Assembly (NCBI RefSeq): GCF_000472705.1
Contig: NZ_KI421455.1
Location: 280,185-344,184 of the forward strand
DNA from: Mesorhizobium erdmanii USDA 3471
GTDB taxonomy: Bacteria; Pseudomonadota; Alphaproteobacteria; Rhizobiales; Rhizobiaceae
Length of the DNA stretch: 64,000 nt
Reading direction: 5' to 3'
How positions within the stretch are numbered: position 1 is the first letter of the stretch; each line of letters starts with the position of its first letter. Both the position numbers and the translations under genes were made by a program. This document shows positions 27,265 through 37,600 of the stretch, in pieces. The notes beneath the pieces are model-generated. The model did not search any database. It saw nothing but the letters and a program-made list of their open reading frames with translations, and was not told the DNA's origin.

Positions 27265-28779
27265 ATGACCATAGCGAAGGAAACGGCCGAGCTTCTGGCG
27301 AAACTGGGTGTGGCCAAGGACGCGCTTGTCGGCGGCGACCTTATCGTGCGCAGCCCGGTGACGGGCGAAGAGATCGCGGCGCTGACAACGATCTCGCCGG
27401 CCGATGCGGCCAAGGCCATCGATACCGCTCACAAGGCGTTCCAGACCTGGCGGCTGGTGCCGGGCCCGAAGCGCGGCGAACTCGTGCGGCTTCTCGGCGA
27501 GGAGTTGCGTACGCACAAAGCCGAGCTTGGCCGGCTGGTGTCGATCGAGGTCGGCAAGATTCCGTCCGAAGGTCTGGGCGAAGTGCAGGAGATGATCGAC
27601 ATCTGTGATTTCGCCGTCGGTCTATCGCGGCAGTTGTATGGTCTGACCATCGCGACCGAGCGTCCGGGCCATCGCATGATGGAAACGTGGCATCCGCTCG
27701 GCGTCGTCGGCGTCATTTCGGCCTTCAACTTTCCGGTCGCGGTGTGGTCGTGGAACGCGGCGCTGGCGCTGGTCTGTGGCGACGCGGTGGTGTGGAAGCC
27801 GTCGGAGAAGACGCCGCTGACCGCGCTCGCCTGCGAGGCGATCTTCAAGCGCGCCGTGAAGCGTTTCGGCACTGACGCGCCGCAGGGCTTGGCGCCGGTG
27901 CTGATCGGCGATCGGGCCGTCGGCGAAATCCTGGTCGACCATCCCAAGGTGCCGCTGGTTTCGGCCACCGGCTCGACCCGCATGGGCCGGGATGTCGGGC
28001 CGCGGCTGGCCAAGCGCTTCGCTCGCGCCGTGTTGGAACTTGGCGGCAACAATGCCGGCATCGTCTGTCCGACAGCCGATCTCGACATGGCGCTGCGCGC
28101 CATTGCCTTTGGCGCCATGGGCACGGCCGGGCAGCGTTGCACGACGCTGCGGCGCCTGTTCGTGCATGAAAGCGTCTATGACGCGCTGCTGCCGCGGCTG
28201 AAGAAGGCCTATCAGAGCGTTTCGGTCGGCAATCCGCTCGAGACCTCTTCGCTGGTCGGGCCGCTGATCGACAAGGCCGCCTTCGACGCCATGCAGAAGG
28301 CCCTCAAGGAAGCCACCGCCCATGGCGGCAAGGTGACCGGCGGCGCGCGGGTCGAAAACGGCCACCCGGATGCCTATTATGTGCATCCGGCGCTGGTCGA
28401 GATGCCGCAGCAGGTTTCACCGGTGACCGAAGAGACCTTCGCGCCGATCCTCTATGTGATGAAATATTCGGATTTCGACGCTGTGCTCGACGAGCACAAT
28501 GCGGTCGGTGCCGGCCTGTCCTCGTCGATCTTCACCCGCGACCTGCAGGAATCCGAGCGTTTCCTCGGTGTCGACGGTTCGGACTGCGGCATCGCCAATG
28601 TCAATATCGGCACTTCGGGGGCGGAAATCGGTGGTGCGTTCGGCGGCGAAAAGGAAACCGGCGGCGGCCGCGAGAGCGGCTCCGATGCCTGGAAGGCCTA
28701 TATGCGCCGCGCCACCAACACGGTGAACTATTCCAAGGCCCTGCCGCTCGCCCAGGGCGTCTCGTTCGACATCGATTGA
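27265..28779 (+). CDS. amaB: L-aminoadipate-semialdehyde dehydrogenase / ALDH7-type aldehyde dehydrogenase
   Basis: This 504-residue aldehyde dehydrogenase starts at an ATG after AAAGGAA. The expected general base is Glu258 (ELGGNN) and the nucleophile Cys292 (GQRCTTLRR). The C-terminus NTVNYSKALPLAQGVSFDID and the IGTSGAEIGGAFGGEKETGG block are hallmarks of the antiquitin/ALDH7 group, which oxidises aminoadipate semialdehyde (in equilibrium with piperideine-6-carboxylate) to 2-aminoadipate in lysine degradation. Related enzymes can act on other semialdehydes or betaine aldehyde, so the symbol is a best fit. It is a single-gene unit, with 198 bp of gene-free sequence upstream. Confidence 0.85.
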   Translation: MTIAKETAELLAKLGVAKDALVGGDLIVRSPVTGEEIAALTTISPADAAKAIDTAHKAFQTWRLVPGPKRGELVRLLGEELRTHKAELGRLVSIEVGKIPSEGLGEVQEMIDICDFAVGLSRQLYGLTIATERPGHRMMETWHPLGVVGVISAFNFPVAVWSWNAALALVCGDAVVWKPSEKTPLTALACEAIFKRAVKRFGTDAPQGLAPVLIGDRAVGEILVDHPKVPLVSATGSTRMGRDVGPRLAKRFARAVLELGGNNAGIVCPTADLDMALRAIAFGAMGTAGQRCTTLRRLFVHESVYDALLPRLKKAYQSVSVGNPLETSSLVGPLIDKAAFDAMQKALKEATAHGGKVTGGARVENGHPDAYYVHPALVEMPQQVSPVTEETFAPILYVMKYSDFDAVLDEHNAVGAGLSSSIFTRDLQESERFLGVDGSDCGIANVNIGTSGAEIGGAFGGEKETGGGRESGSDAWKAYMRRATNTVNYSKALPLAQGVSFDID

Positions 28780-28804
28780 GAAGACCCAGGCTTACCAGGG
28801 GTCA

Positions 28805-28894
28805 GTGTCGATCAAGCTAAGCGAGCATCAATCGACACAGGCGGAAGGTGTAGACGCCGCCGTGATGCTGGACAGCTTCTGAGGCTTGTCCAGC
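28805..28894 (+). terminator. two hairpins downstream of the aldehyde dehydrogenase gene
   Basis: The 240-bp gap 28780-29019 between convergent genes has no coding frame I trust. It contains an 8-bp stem GTGTCGAT/ATCGACAC (28805-28812, 28831-28838) and another, GCTGGACA/TGTCCAGC (28867-28874, 28887-28894), followed after a few bases by TTTT. The second is the better terminator candidate for the plus-strand gene. Confidence 0.5.
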
Positions 28895-28990
28895 GTCGGC
28901 TTTTCGTGGCGTCTCTTCATACGGGTCCTCGCCGATCATGGCGCCGCGCATGGTGGCCATTGGAGTGCTAACGGGCGTGACGGATTCGTG

Positions 28991-29010
28991 CATCCCCCGT
29001 GCGGGGGATG
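28991..29010 (-). terminator. GC-rich hairpin just after the minus-strand gene at 29020
   Basis: CATCCCCC/GGGGGATG forms a perfect 8-bp stem with a GTGC loop, 9 bp beyond the stop of the minus-strand gene. No T-run follows, so it is a probable but not textbook terminator. Confidence 0.45.
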
Positions 29011-29019
29011 CCGCACCCC

Positions 29020-29886
29020 TCAACGGCCTGCCGTCGAGCCAAAGGCTTCGGCGAAGGCGGCGTCGATGATGGCCAGCTTCACTGCCTGGGCGGTGATGTA
29101 TTCCTGATGGAAATCGCGCGACACCCACATCACCGAATTGCCGCGCTGGCCGAGCCAGCCTACACTGCCGAGGTTCTCGGCATCGCGCAGCTTGCGCGCG
29201 AGGTGCGTTCGCGACAATTTCAGCCAATTGGCGAAATCGCCGATCGAGACGATGCCGGTCGGGATCCGATCGCGGTCGGCATGGTCGGGATCGACGCCTG
29301 AGAACAGCCAGTCCATGACGACGCCGCCATTGTTGAGCCAGGTAAACAGCGAAAAGGTCTGTTTGGGCTCGCGCACCGGATGGGACGAGAGCAAGCCATC
29401 GGCAATCCCAGGCTGCACCCTGGCGAGTGCGTCCGGCCGTGCCAGGAACCGGGCCACGCGGTCCGCACCGTCGAGACTGTCCAGTGTGTGCAGATGTGCC
29501 AACAGCCACAGGGTAACCGGCTCCAGCGAGGCCAGCGGCGGCCGCAGCGGGCGGATGCGGCCGTCCTGTGGCGCGGGCACATACTCGATGAAACCGTAGT
29601 GCAGCATCTCCTTGATGAAGGCGTCGGCCGTGTTGCGGCTGGCCACGGAATGCTGGCCGATCACATCGATGAAACGCGCCGCCGTCAGCTCCTTGCGATA
29701 GTCGTCTGGCTCTCGCCTGAAATGCAGTGCGAGACCGATATGGGCCATCAGCCAGCGTTGCTGCGTGGCGAACACCGAGGAAAGCCGCGGGTTCGTCTCG
29801 TAGGTCCGGTTCATCGCCTGCGCCTGGACGCGGACACAGCGATGCAATGCCGGATGGCCGGCAATATCCTCCAATGTGAGCGTCAT
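29020..29886 (-). CDS. uncharacterised protein, tandem paralogue 1 (putative DNA-binding)
   Basis: I do not recognise a named family for this 288-residue soluble protein. It aligns over its whole length with the next gene (shared LEDIA.HPALHR, FATQQRWL.AH.GLA.HFRR, VASRNTADAFIKEMLHY and SIGDF..WLKLSRTHL). The middle segment RFIDVIGQHSVASRNTADAF looks like a winged-helix recognition region, and GDFANWLKLSRTHLARKLRD with GWLGQRGNSVMWVS resembles a second HTH plus wing, so a transcriptional regulator with two HTH-like units is my inference. No signal peptide or membrane segment. It is 128 bp from its paralogue. Confidence 0.7.
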   Translation of the reverse strand: MTLTLEDIAGHPALHRCVRVQAQAMNRTYETNPRLSSVFATQQRWLMAHIGLALHFRREPDDYRKELTAARFIDVIGQHSVASRNTADAFIKEMLHYGFIEYVPAPQDGRIRPLRPPLASLEPVTLWLLAHLHTLDSLDGADRVARFLARPDALARVQPGIADGLLSSHPVREPKQTFSLFTWLNNGGVVMDWLFSGVDPDHADRDRIPTGIVSIGDFANWLKLSRTHLARKLRDAENLGSVGWLGQRGNSVMWVSRDFHQEYITAQAVKLAIIDAAFAEAFGSTAGR

Positions 29887-30014
29887 TCTCCCCCGCTGCG
29901 ATAAGCCCCCTTGTCGCGACGACGCAGGGACACATTTTCAGCCTTCGGCGCCCATGTCCAGATGCCGCGGTCAATAGTGGGTGAATGTGTACCGTGGGTT
30001 GTGCGCGGGGCTGC

Positions 30015-30929
30015 TCAGCTGTCGCCTTGCGATGGGGGGAAACAAGCCTGAAAGGCGCCATCGACGACGGCCAGCTTGGCGGCCTGGACGGTCATGTATT
30101 CCTTGTAGAACCGCTGCGACACCCACATCACCGAATGGCCACGCTGGCCCAGCCAGCCAATGCTGCCGAGTTCTTCGGCGGTGCGCAGTTTGCGGCCGAG
30201 ATGAGTCCGCGACAGCTTGAGCCATTTGGCGAAGTCGCCGATCGAAACGACGCTGGTCGGAATCCGCTCCAGGCCGGCATGGGCGGGATCGATGCCCGAC
30301 ATCAGCCAATCCATGACGATGCCGCCATTGTTGAGCCAGATGAACAGGGAAAAAGTCTGGTTGGGTTCGCGCACCGGCTTTGAGGCAAGCAGGCCGTCAG
30401 CCACCAGCGGCTGCAGCGTGGCAAGCATGTCAGGCCGATCCAGGAATCTGGCCAGCCGGTCGCCGCCATCGATATGGTCGAGCGTGCGCAGATGGGCTGT
30501 TACCCAGCCGGTGAACCTTTCGATGGTAGCCGCCGTCGGTTGCAGGGGATGCGTGCGGCCGTCGCCGCCGGCCACATACTCGGCGATGTTGTAATGCAGC
30601 ATCTCCTTGATGAAGGCGTCCGCCGTGTTGCGGCTGGCCACGGCGTTCTTGTGCACGACCTCGATGAAACGCGAGACTGTCAGCTCCTTGCGGCGGTCGT
30701 TGGGGTCACGCCTGAAGTGCATGGCAAGGCCGACATGCGCCAACAGCCAGCGCTGCTGCGTGGCAAAGATGGAGGCCAGTCGCGGGGTTTCCTCATAGAT
30801 GCGGATCAGGGACTGAGACTGTTCCTGAACGGAGCGGTGCAAGGCCGGATGGGCCGCTATGTCTTCCAGATTCAGCGCTGATCTCCCGGTGCTTGGAATC
30901 AACTCGGATAGCGAAGTTGCGTTCCCCAT
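30015..30929 (-). CDS. uncharacterised protein, tandem paralogue 2 (putative DNA-binding)
   Basis: This 304-residue protein is the sister of the gene at 29020, with roughly two thirds of residues identical in the best-aligned N-terminal 100. It carries an extra N-terminal stretch MGNATSLSELIPSTGRSA. The same two HTH-like blocks are present (SRNTADAFIKEMLHYNIAEY; GDFAKWLKLSRTHLGRKLR followed by GWLGQRGHSVMWVSQ). Function is unknown. The two genes keep the same order and strand and each has its own upstream gap, so they may be independently expressed duplicates. Confidence 0.7.
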   Translation of the reverse strand: MGNATSLSELIPSTGRSALNLEDIAAHPALHRSVQEQSQSLIRIYEETPRLASIFATQQRWLLAHVGLAMHFRRDPNDRRKELTVSRFIEVVHKNAVASRNTADAFIKEMLHYNIAEYVAGGDGRTHPLQPTAATIERFTGWVTAHLRTLDHIDGGDRLARFLDRPDMLATLQPLVADGLLASKPVREPNQTFSLFIWLNNGGIVMDWLMSGIDPAHAGLERIPTSVVSIGDFAKWLKLSRTHLGRKLRTAEELGSIGWLGQRGHSVMWVSQRFYKEYMTVQAAKLAVVDGAFQACFPPSQGDS

Positions 30930-31402
30930 TTTCCAGCCTTCAACACGTGTGTCCAGACGTACCGATTACGGAGAACAGGGCCAGCAGCGACGAGCACCCA
31001 CGGCGAAGGGCTCATGATCCAATTCGCTAACTGATTGCTATGGCTGGGAAAACTCCTCCCAATAATAGTCAGCTCTGACGGCCGTCCGTTGAATTGACCT
31101 TCACAAATGCCGGGCATAGTTTCCGCGTCATCCGAGCGGCGGGGGCTCGCCTTTCGGACATGAATTCGAGAAATGGCTGCGAAGACGAGCGATCTGCGAT
31201 CGCCCGCGGCGAAGCCTTGTCCGCATACTACCTCGAATAACGAGTGGCCGGGTGAAGTATAGAAGCAAGATCGCGATTGGCCAACAAGCCGGAGGCTTGT
31301 CTGTTTCCAGCAGGTCCGGGGCGCGTGGCGGGCGGTCCGCCATGCTTGCGGCTTCGATATGTCTGTGGTGCCGGGTCGATGTGGTAGGCTGCGCGACGGC
31401 GT
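30930..31402. other. 473-bp gene-free interval
   Basis: Between the second paralogue and the RND pump operon (both minus strand) I see no coding frame with a believable ribosome site or composition. The interval must contain the promoter of the 30015 gene at its left end and the end of the RND transcript at its right end. No strong hairpin with a T-run was found for the latter. Confidence 0.5.
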
Positions 31403-34400
31403 TCATTCTCCAGCTTGCGGGCGCAGCGTTCGCAAGCGCGGCGCCGCCAGGTGCAATTGCCGGCACCAGTGACCGAAGCGGTCGACATAGATGTAGATGA
31501 CCGGGGTCGTGTAGAGGGTCAGGATCTGGCTCAGGATCAGGCCGCCGACGATGGCGATGCCGAGCGGCTGACGCAGTTCGGCCCCTTCGCCAAGCCCGAT
31601 GGCCAACGGCACGGCGCCGAACAGCGCCGCCATAGTCGTCATCATGATCGGGCGGAAGCGCAGCAGGCACGCCTGGTAGATGGCGTCGTGCGCCGGCTTG
31701 CCTTCGTTGCGTTCGGCGGCCAGCGCGAAGTCGATCATCATGATCGCGTTCTTCTTGACGATGCCGATCAACAGGATGATGCCAATCAGCGCCATGATCG
31801 AGAACTCGATGTTGACCAGCGTCAGCGCCAGCAGGGCGCCTACGCCGGCCGAGGGCAAGGTCGAGAGAATGGTCAGCGGGTGGGCGTAACTCTCGTAGAG
31901 AATGCCAAGCACGACATAGACGGCGATCAGCGCCGCAAGGATCAGCAGCGGCTGGTCGGAGAGCGAGTCCTGGAACACGCGTGCCGTGCCCTGGAAACTG
32001 CCGTGGATGGTTGTTGGCATACCGATGCGGTCGGCCGCCGCGTTGATGGCCGCGACGCCTTCGCCGAGGGCCACGCCCGGCGCCAGATTGAACGACAGCG
32101 TGGTGGCGACGAACAGGCCCTGGTGGTTGACCGAGAGCGGCGTGCTGCCGGGCCCATAATGCGCGATGGCCGACAGCGGCACCATGGTCTCGGCTCCGGT
32201 GCTGACCGCCGAACCGGTCGAGGCGGCGCTCCTGCCAGTGCTGGTGATCGAATTGTTGGCCTGGTTGCGCGCCGCGTCGGCGGCGACCGACTGGGCGCTG
32301 GTGCGCTGGCCCGAAGTGACGAATGTGCCGGCGACCGCATTGCTTGCCTGCGAGCCATGCACCGAGCCGCCCGACGTGCTGACATAGACCTTGTTCAGCG
32401 CGTCCGGGTTCTGCCAGTATTGCGGCGCCACTTCCATGATGACGTGATACTGGTTGCGCTGGACATAGATAGTGGACACCTGGCGCTGGCCGAAGGCGTC
32501 GTAGAGCGTGTTGTCGATCTCGCTGGCTGATATGCCGAGGCGGGTCGCCGTGTCGCGGTCGATAGTGACGTCGGCTTCCAGGCCCTTGCTCTGCTGATCG
32601 GAGTTGAAGTCGGTGAGCTTGGGTTCCGTCTGCAGCGCGGCGGCGAGCTTGGGCGCCCACTCCGCCAACTCGTCGAAACTGTCGCCTTGCAGAGTGTACT
32701 GGTACTGCGCGTTCGACTGGCGCCCGCCGACGCGTATGTCCTGCACCGCCTGCAGGAAGAGCGTGGCGCCAGGCACACCAGCCAGTTTGGGCCGCAGCCT
32801 GGCGATAACTTGGTCGGCGGAGATCTTGCGCTCGGCCAGCGGCTTCAACGATACGAACATGAAGCCGGAATTGGTCTGACCGCCGCCGGTGAAGCCGACC
32901 GCGGTGTCGACGGCCGGATCCTTGCTGACGATGCCGGCGAACTGGCTGAGCTTCTGCGACATTGCCTGGAAGGAGGTCGCCTGGTCGGCCTGGATCGAGC
33001 CGGTCAGCCGCCCGGTATCCTGCTGCGGGAAGAAGCCCTTCGGAATGGTGACATAGAGGTAGCCGTTGAGGCAGAGCGTTGCCGCCAGCACCGCCATGAT
33101 CAGCAAGGGGTTGTGCAGCGCCCAGGACAATGAGCGGCGATAGAAGCCCAGCATGCCCTCGAAGATGCGCTCACTGAAGCGGTAGAGCCGGCCGTGCTGG
33201 CGCTGTCCCTCGGGTCGCAGCAGGATCGAGCACATCATCGGCGTGGTGGTCAGCGATATGGCCAGCGAGACCAGGATCGCCGCCGACAGCGTGATGGCGA
33301 ATTCGCGGAACAGCCGGCCGACAATGCCACCCATCAGCAGGATCGGGATGAAGACGGCGATCAGCGACAGGCTCATCGACAGCACGGTGAAGCCGACCTC
33401 CTGCGAGCCCTTGATCGCCGCCTCCATGCGGCCCATCCCGGAAGCGGTGTGGCGGGCGATGTTTTCGAGCACGACGATGGCGTCGTCGACGACGAAGCCG
33501 GTGGCGACCGTCATTGCCATCAGCGAAAGATTGTCGATGCTGAAGCCCATCAGGTACATGACGCCAAGCGTGCCGATCAGCGATACCGGCACGGCAACGA
33601 TCGGCACCAGGGTGGAGCGGACGTCGCGCAGGAAGGCGAAGACGACGACGATCACCAGGCCGATGGCGATCATCAGCGTCTGCGCGACCTCGCTCAGTGA
33701 AGCGCGGATAGTGGTCGAGCGGTCGACCGCCACCGACAGGTCGATGGCAGGCGAGATCGAGGCGCGCAGCGTCGGCAGCATCGCCTTCACCCGGTCGACC
33801 GTCGCGATGATGTTGGCGTTGGGCGAGCGGTTGAGGATGATCAGCACGCCCGGCTTGCCGTTGGCGAGACCGGCATTGCGGATGTTCTCGACGGAATCAT
33901 TGACCTGGCCGACATCTGAAAGCCTGACCGGCGCGCCGTTGCGGTAGGCGACGATCAGCGAGCGATAGGCATCCGCCTGATTGGCCTGGTCGTTGGCGTA
34001 GATCTGGTAGCGCTGCTGGCCGACGTCGATTGCGCCCTTTGGGCTGTGAGCGTTGGCGGAGGCAAGGGCGGCGCGCACGTCCTCCAGCCCGATGCCGTAA
34101 TCGTAGAGCACCTGCGGGTTGAGTTCGACGCGCACAGCCGGCAGCGAACTGCCGCCCACCGACACCTCGCCGATACCGTCGACCTGCGAGAGTTTCTGCG
34201 CCAGCACGGTGCTGGCGGCATCGAAGAGCTGGCCCTTGGACAGGGTGTCCGATGTCATCGACAGGATGAGGATCGGGGCGTCGGCGGGATTGACCTTGCG
34301 ATAGGTTGGGTTGGAGCGCAGGCCGGACGGCAGGTCGGCGCGGGCGGCGTTGATCGCCGCCTGGACGTCACGCGCGGCGCCGTCAATGTCGCGGTCGAGG

Positions 34401-34687
34401 CCGAACTGCAAGGTGATGCGGGCGCTGCCGACGCTGCTCGACGAGGTCATTTCATTGACGTCGGCGATCTCGCCGAGATGCCGCTCGAGCGGGCTGGCGA
34501 CGGTGTTGGCCACCACTTGCGGGCTGGCGCCCGGTAGCGAGGCCGTCACCGATATCACGGGATAGTCTACCGCGGGCAATGGCGCCACCGGCAATTGAGG
34601 AAACGCCACCAGCCCGGCCGCCAGCAGGCCGAAGGTCAGCAGCGTCGTCGCCACCGGCCGCCGGATGAAGGGAACCGACAGGTTCAT
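31403..34687 (-). CDS. mdtC: RND efflux pump, MdtC-like inner-membrane subunit
   Basis: This 1094-residue HAE1-type RND protein opens MNLSVPFIRRPVATTLLTFG and has the twelve-helix plan with two large periplasmic loops. Conserved stretches include VDDAIVVLENIARH, ISLTTTPMMCSILL and the proton-relay helix region. It is about 50 residues longer than its partner, because an Ala/Ser/Thr/Gln-rich insertion (about 32190-32375) sits in the second periplasmic domain near QVSTIYV. Its start overlaps the stop of the MdtB-like gene by 4 bp. With MdtA and MdtB it forms a hetero-trimeric drug or metabolite exporter; the outer-membrane channel is not encoded nearby. Confidence 0.9.
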   Translation of the reverse strand: MNLSVPFIRRPVATTLLTFGLLAAGLVAFPQLPVAPLPAVDYPVISVTASLPGASPQVVANTVASPLERHLGEIADVNEMTSSSSVGSARITLQFGLDRDIDGAARDVQAAINAARADLPSGLRSNPTYRKVNPADAPILILSMTSDTLSKGQLFDAASTVLAQKLSQVDGIGEVSVGGSSLPAVRVELNPQVLYDYGIGLEDVRAALASANAHSPKGAIDVGQQRYQIYANDQANQADAYRSLIVAYRNGAPVRLSDVGQVNDSVENIRNAGLANGKPGVLIILNRSPNANIIATVDRVKAMLPTLRASISPAIDLSVAVDRSTTIRASLSEVAQTLMIAIGLVIVVVFAFLRDVRSTLVPIVAVPVSLIGTLGVMYLMGFSIDNLSLMAMTVATGFVVDDAIVVLENIARHTASGMGRMEAAIKGSQEVGFTVLSMSLSLIAVFIPILLMGGIVGRLFREFAITLSAAILVSLAISLTTTPMMCSILLRPEGQRQHGRLYRFSERIFEGMLGFYRRSLSWALHNPLLIMAVLAATLCLNGYLYVTIPKGFFPQQDTGRLTGSIQADQATSFQAMSQKLSQFAGIVSKDPAVDTAVGFTGGGQTNSGFMFVSLKPLAERKISADQVIARLRPKLAGVPGATLFLQAVQDIRVGGRQSNAQYQYTLQGDSFDELAEWAPKLAAALQTEPKLTDFNSDQQSKGLEADVTIDRDTATRLGISASEIDNTLYDAFGQRQVSTIYVQRNQYHVIMEVAPQYWQNPDALNKVYVSTSGGSVHGSQASNAVAGTFVTSGQRTSAQSVAADAARNQANNSITSTGRSAASTGSAVSTGAETMVPLSAIAHYGPGSTPLSVNHQGLFVATTLSFNLAPGVALGEGVAAINAAADRIGMPTTIHGSFQGTARVFQDSLSDQPLLILAALIAVYVVLGILYESYAHPLTILSTLPSAGVGALLALTLVNIEFSIMALIGIILLIGIVKKNAIMMIDFALAAERNEGKPAHDAIYQACLLRFRPIMMTTMAALFGAVPLAIGLGEGAELRQPLGIAIVGGLILSQILTLYTTPVIYIYVDRFGHWCRQLHLAAPRLRTLRPQAGE

Positions 34688-37600
34688 GGCCTGGCGTCCG
34701 CGCCCCTGGTGTTGGGAAGATCGGGGCTGTGGGGAAGATTGGGTTCGATGCCCCGCAGCCGGGCGGCGAGGCGGTCGAACCAGAGGTAGATCACCGGCGT
34801 GGTGAACAGCGTCAGCAACTGGCTGAGCAGCAGGCCGCCGACGATGGAGACACCCAGCGGATGGCGCAGTTCCGAGCCGACTCCCGTGCCGAGCATCAGC
34901 GGCAGGGCGCCCAGCATCGCGGCAAGAGTCGTCATCAGGATCGGGCGGAAGCGCAGCAGGCAGGCCTGGTAAATGGCCTCGCGCGGCGCCTTGCCTTCAT
35001 GGCGCTGAGCGTCGAGCGCGAAGTCGATCATCATGATGGCGTTCTTCTTGACCACGCCGATCAGCAGGATGATGCCGATGATCGAGATGATGGTCAGGTC
35101 CTGGCCGGCGATCATCAGCGCCAGCAGCGCGCCGATGCCGGCCGAAGGCAGCGTCGATAGGATGGTGATCGGGTGGATGAAGCTCTCATAGAGCACGCCC
35201 AACACGATGTAGACCGTCACCACGGCCGCCAGGATCAGGAAGAGCGTGTTGTCGAGCGAAGCCTGGAAGGCGCGCGCCGCGCCCTGGAAACTGGTGATGA
35301 TGCTAAGCGGCATGCCGATGTCGGCCTGCGCCTGCTGGATCGCGGTTACGGCTTCGCCGAGCGACGTGCCAGGCGCCAGGTTGAACGATACCGTGGTGGC
35401 GGGGAATTGCCCCATATGGGTGATCTGCAGCGGCGTGGTGGCGACATGGGTGGTCGCCACCACCGACAGTGGCACCGGGGCGCCGCCCGTCGACGACGGC
35501 AAGTAGACGGACGAGAGCGCCTTGAGTGAATCCTGTTCCGACGGGGCGGCTTCGAGAATGACGCGGGACTGGCTCGACGTGGTGTAGATGGTCGAGACCA
35601 TGCGTTGGCCGAAAGCGTCGTAAAGCGCGTTGTCGACGGTCGCCGGCGTGATGCCGAAGCGCGCGGCCTGGTCGCGGTCGATGTCGACAAAGACGGCAAG
35701 GCCGCTGTTCGAAAGGTCGCTGGCGACATCGGCGAGCTGCGGCAGCGTGTTCAATCTGGCGAGTAGCTTCGGCGTCCATTCCCCGAGCTCGTCGGCATTG
35801 GCGTCCTGTAGCACGAATTGATACTGGGTGCGGCTGACCTGGCCGTCGATGGTCAGGTCCTGGACCGGCTGCATGTAGAGCGTCATGCCCGCCACCGAAG
35901 CGGCTTCCTGCTTCAGGCGCGCGATGACCGTGGTGATGTCGGCGCTGCGCTCCTCATGCGGCTTGAGATTGATCAGGATGCGGCCGACATTCATCGTGGT
36001 GTTGGTGCCGTCGACGCCGATGAATGACGACAGGCTGTCGACATCGGGGTCTTTGAGAATCATGGCGGCCAGCTGCTGCTGGCGCTCCGCCATGGCGGCA
36101 TAGGAGATCGACTGCGGCGCCTCCGATATGGCCTGGATGACGCCGGTGTCCTGCACGGGGAAGAACCCTTTGGGGATGACCACGTAGAGGGCCGCTGTCA
36201 GCACCAAGGTCGCGGCGGCCACTACCAGCATCAGCGTCTGTCGGTCGAGCACCCAAGTCAAAGCCCTACCGTAGCCCCGGATCACCCAGTCGAAGAAGTC
36301 GCGGCTGGCGCGTTGCAGGGCGTTCTCGCGCACCGCCGCCACCGGTTTTAGCAATTTTGCGCAGGCCATCGGCACCAGCGTCAGCGAAACCACGGCCGAG
36401 ATCAGGATGGTGGTGGCGAGCGTTATGGAGAATTCGCGGAACAGCCTGCCGACGACATCGCCCATGAACAGAAGCGGGATCAGCACCGCGATCAGCGACA
36501 CGGTCAAAGAGATGATGGTGAAGCCGATCTGCTGCGAGCCTTTCAGCGCCGCCTGCAGCGGCGTGGCGCCTTCTTCGACGTAGCGCGCCACGTTCTCGAT
36601 GACGACGATGGCGTCGTCGACGACGAAGCCGGTGGCGATGGTCAGCGCCATCAGCGACAGATTGTCGAGGCTGAAGCCGAACAGGTACATGACGCCCAGC
36701 GTGCCGACCAGCGACAGCGGAACCGAAAGGCTCGGGATCAGCGTGGCGCGCGCGCTGCGCAGGAAGACGAAAATGACCAGCACGACCAGGATGATCGACA
36801 GCGTCAGCTCGTATTCGACGTCGCGCACGGAAGCGCGGATGGTCGTGGTGCGGTCGGTAAGCACCTTGACGTCGACGGCGTTTGGCAGCGAGGCCTGGAG
36901 CTGCGGCAGCAGCGCCTTGATGCGGTCGACCACGTCGATGACGTTGGCACCGGGCTGGCGCTGGATGTTGAGGATAATCGCCGGCGTGCTGTTCATCCAG
37001 GCCGCCAGCCGGTTGTTCTCGGTGGCGTCGACCACGTCGGCCACGTCGCTTAGCCGCACCGGAGCGCCGTCCTTGTAGGCGACGATCAGCGAACGGTATT
37101 CGTCGGCGCTCTTCAGCTGGTCGTTGGCGTTGATGGCGTAGGCGCGCGATGGCCCGTCGAAATTGCCCTTCGGCGTGTTGACGTTGGCGCTACCCAGCGT
37201 CGTGCGCAGATCGTCGAGGTTGAGGCCGTAGGCGGCGAGCTTGCGCGGATCGGCCTGGACGCGTACGGCGGGGCGCTGGCCGCCCGAGAGGCTGACCAGG
37301 CCGACGCCCGGCAGTTGCGATATCTTCTGCGCCAGCCTGGTGTCGGCAAGCTGCTGCACGTCGCGCAGCGGGATGGTCGCCGAGGTCAGGCCGAGGGTGA
37401 GCACCGGCGCGTCGGCAGGATTGACCTTGGCATAGATCGGCGGCGCCGGCAGGTCGGCCGGCAGCAGATTGCCGGCGGCGTTGATGGCGGCCTGTACTTC
37501 CTGTTCGGCGACGTCGAGCGAGATCGCCAGGCTGAACTGCAACGTGATGACGGAGGAGCCGGCCGAGCTCACAGAGTTCATCTGGTTGAGGTTGGCGATC

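Noticed and set aside
28817..30061. Minus-strand open frame spanning the first tandem paralogue in another frame
   Set aside because: It runs through gene and gap alike; the paralogue frame is supported by its homologue at 30015.
31252..31500. Small plus-strand open frame with a hydrophobic segment in the gap before the RND operon end
   Set aside because: Weak start, and its 3' half overlaps the antisense of the MdtC-like gene.
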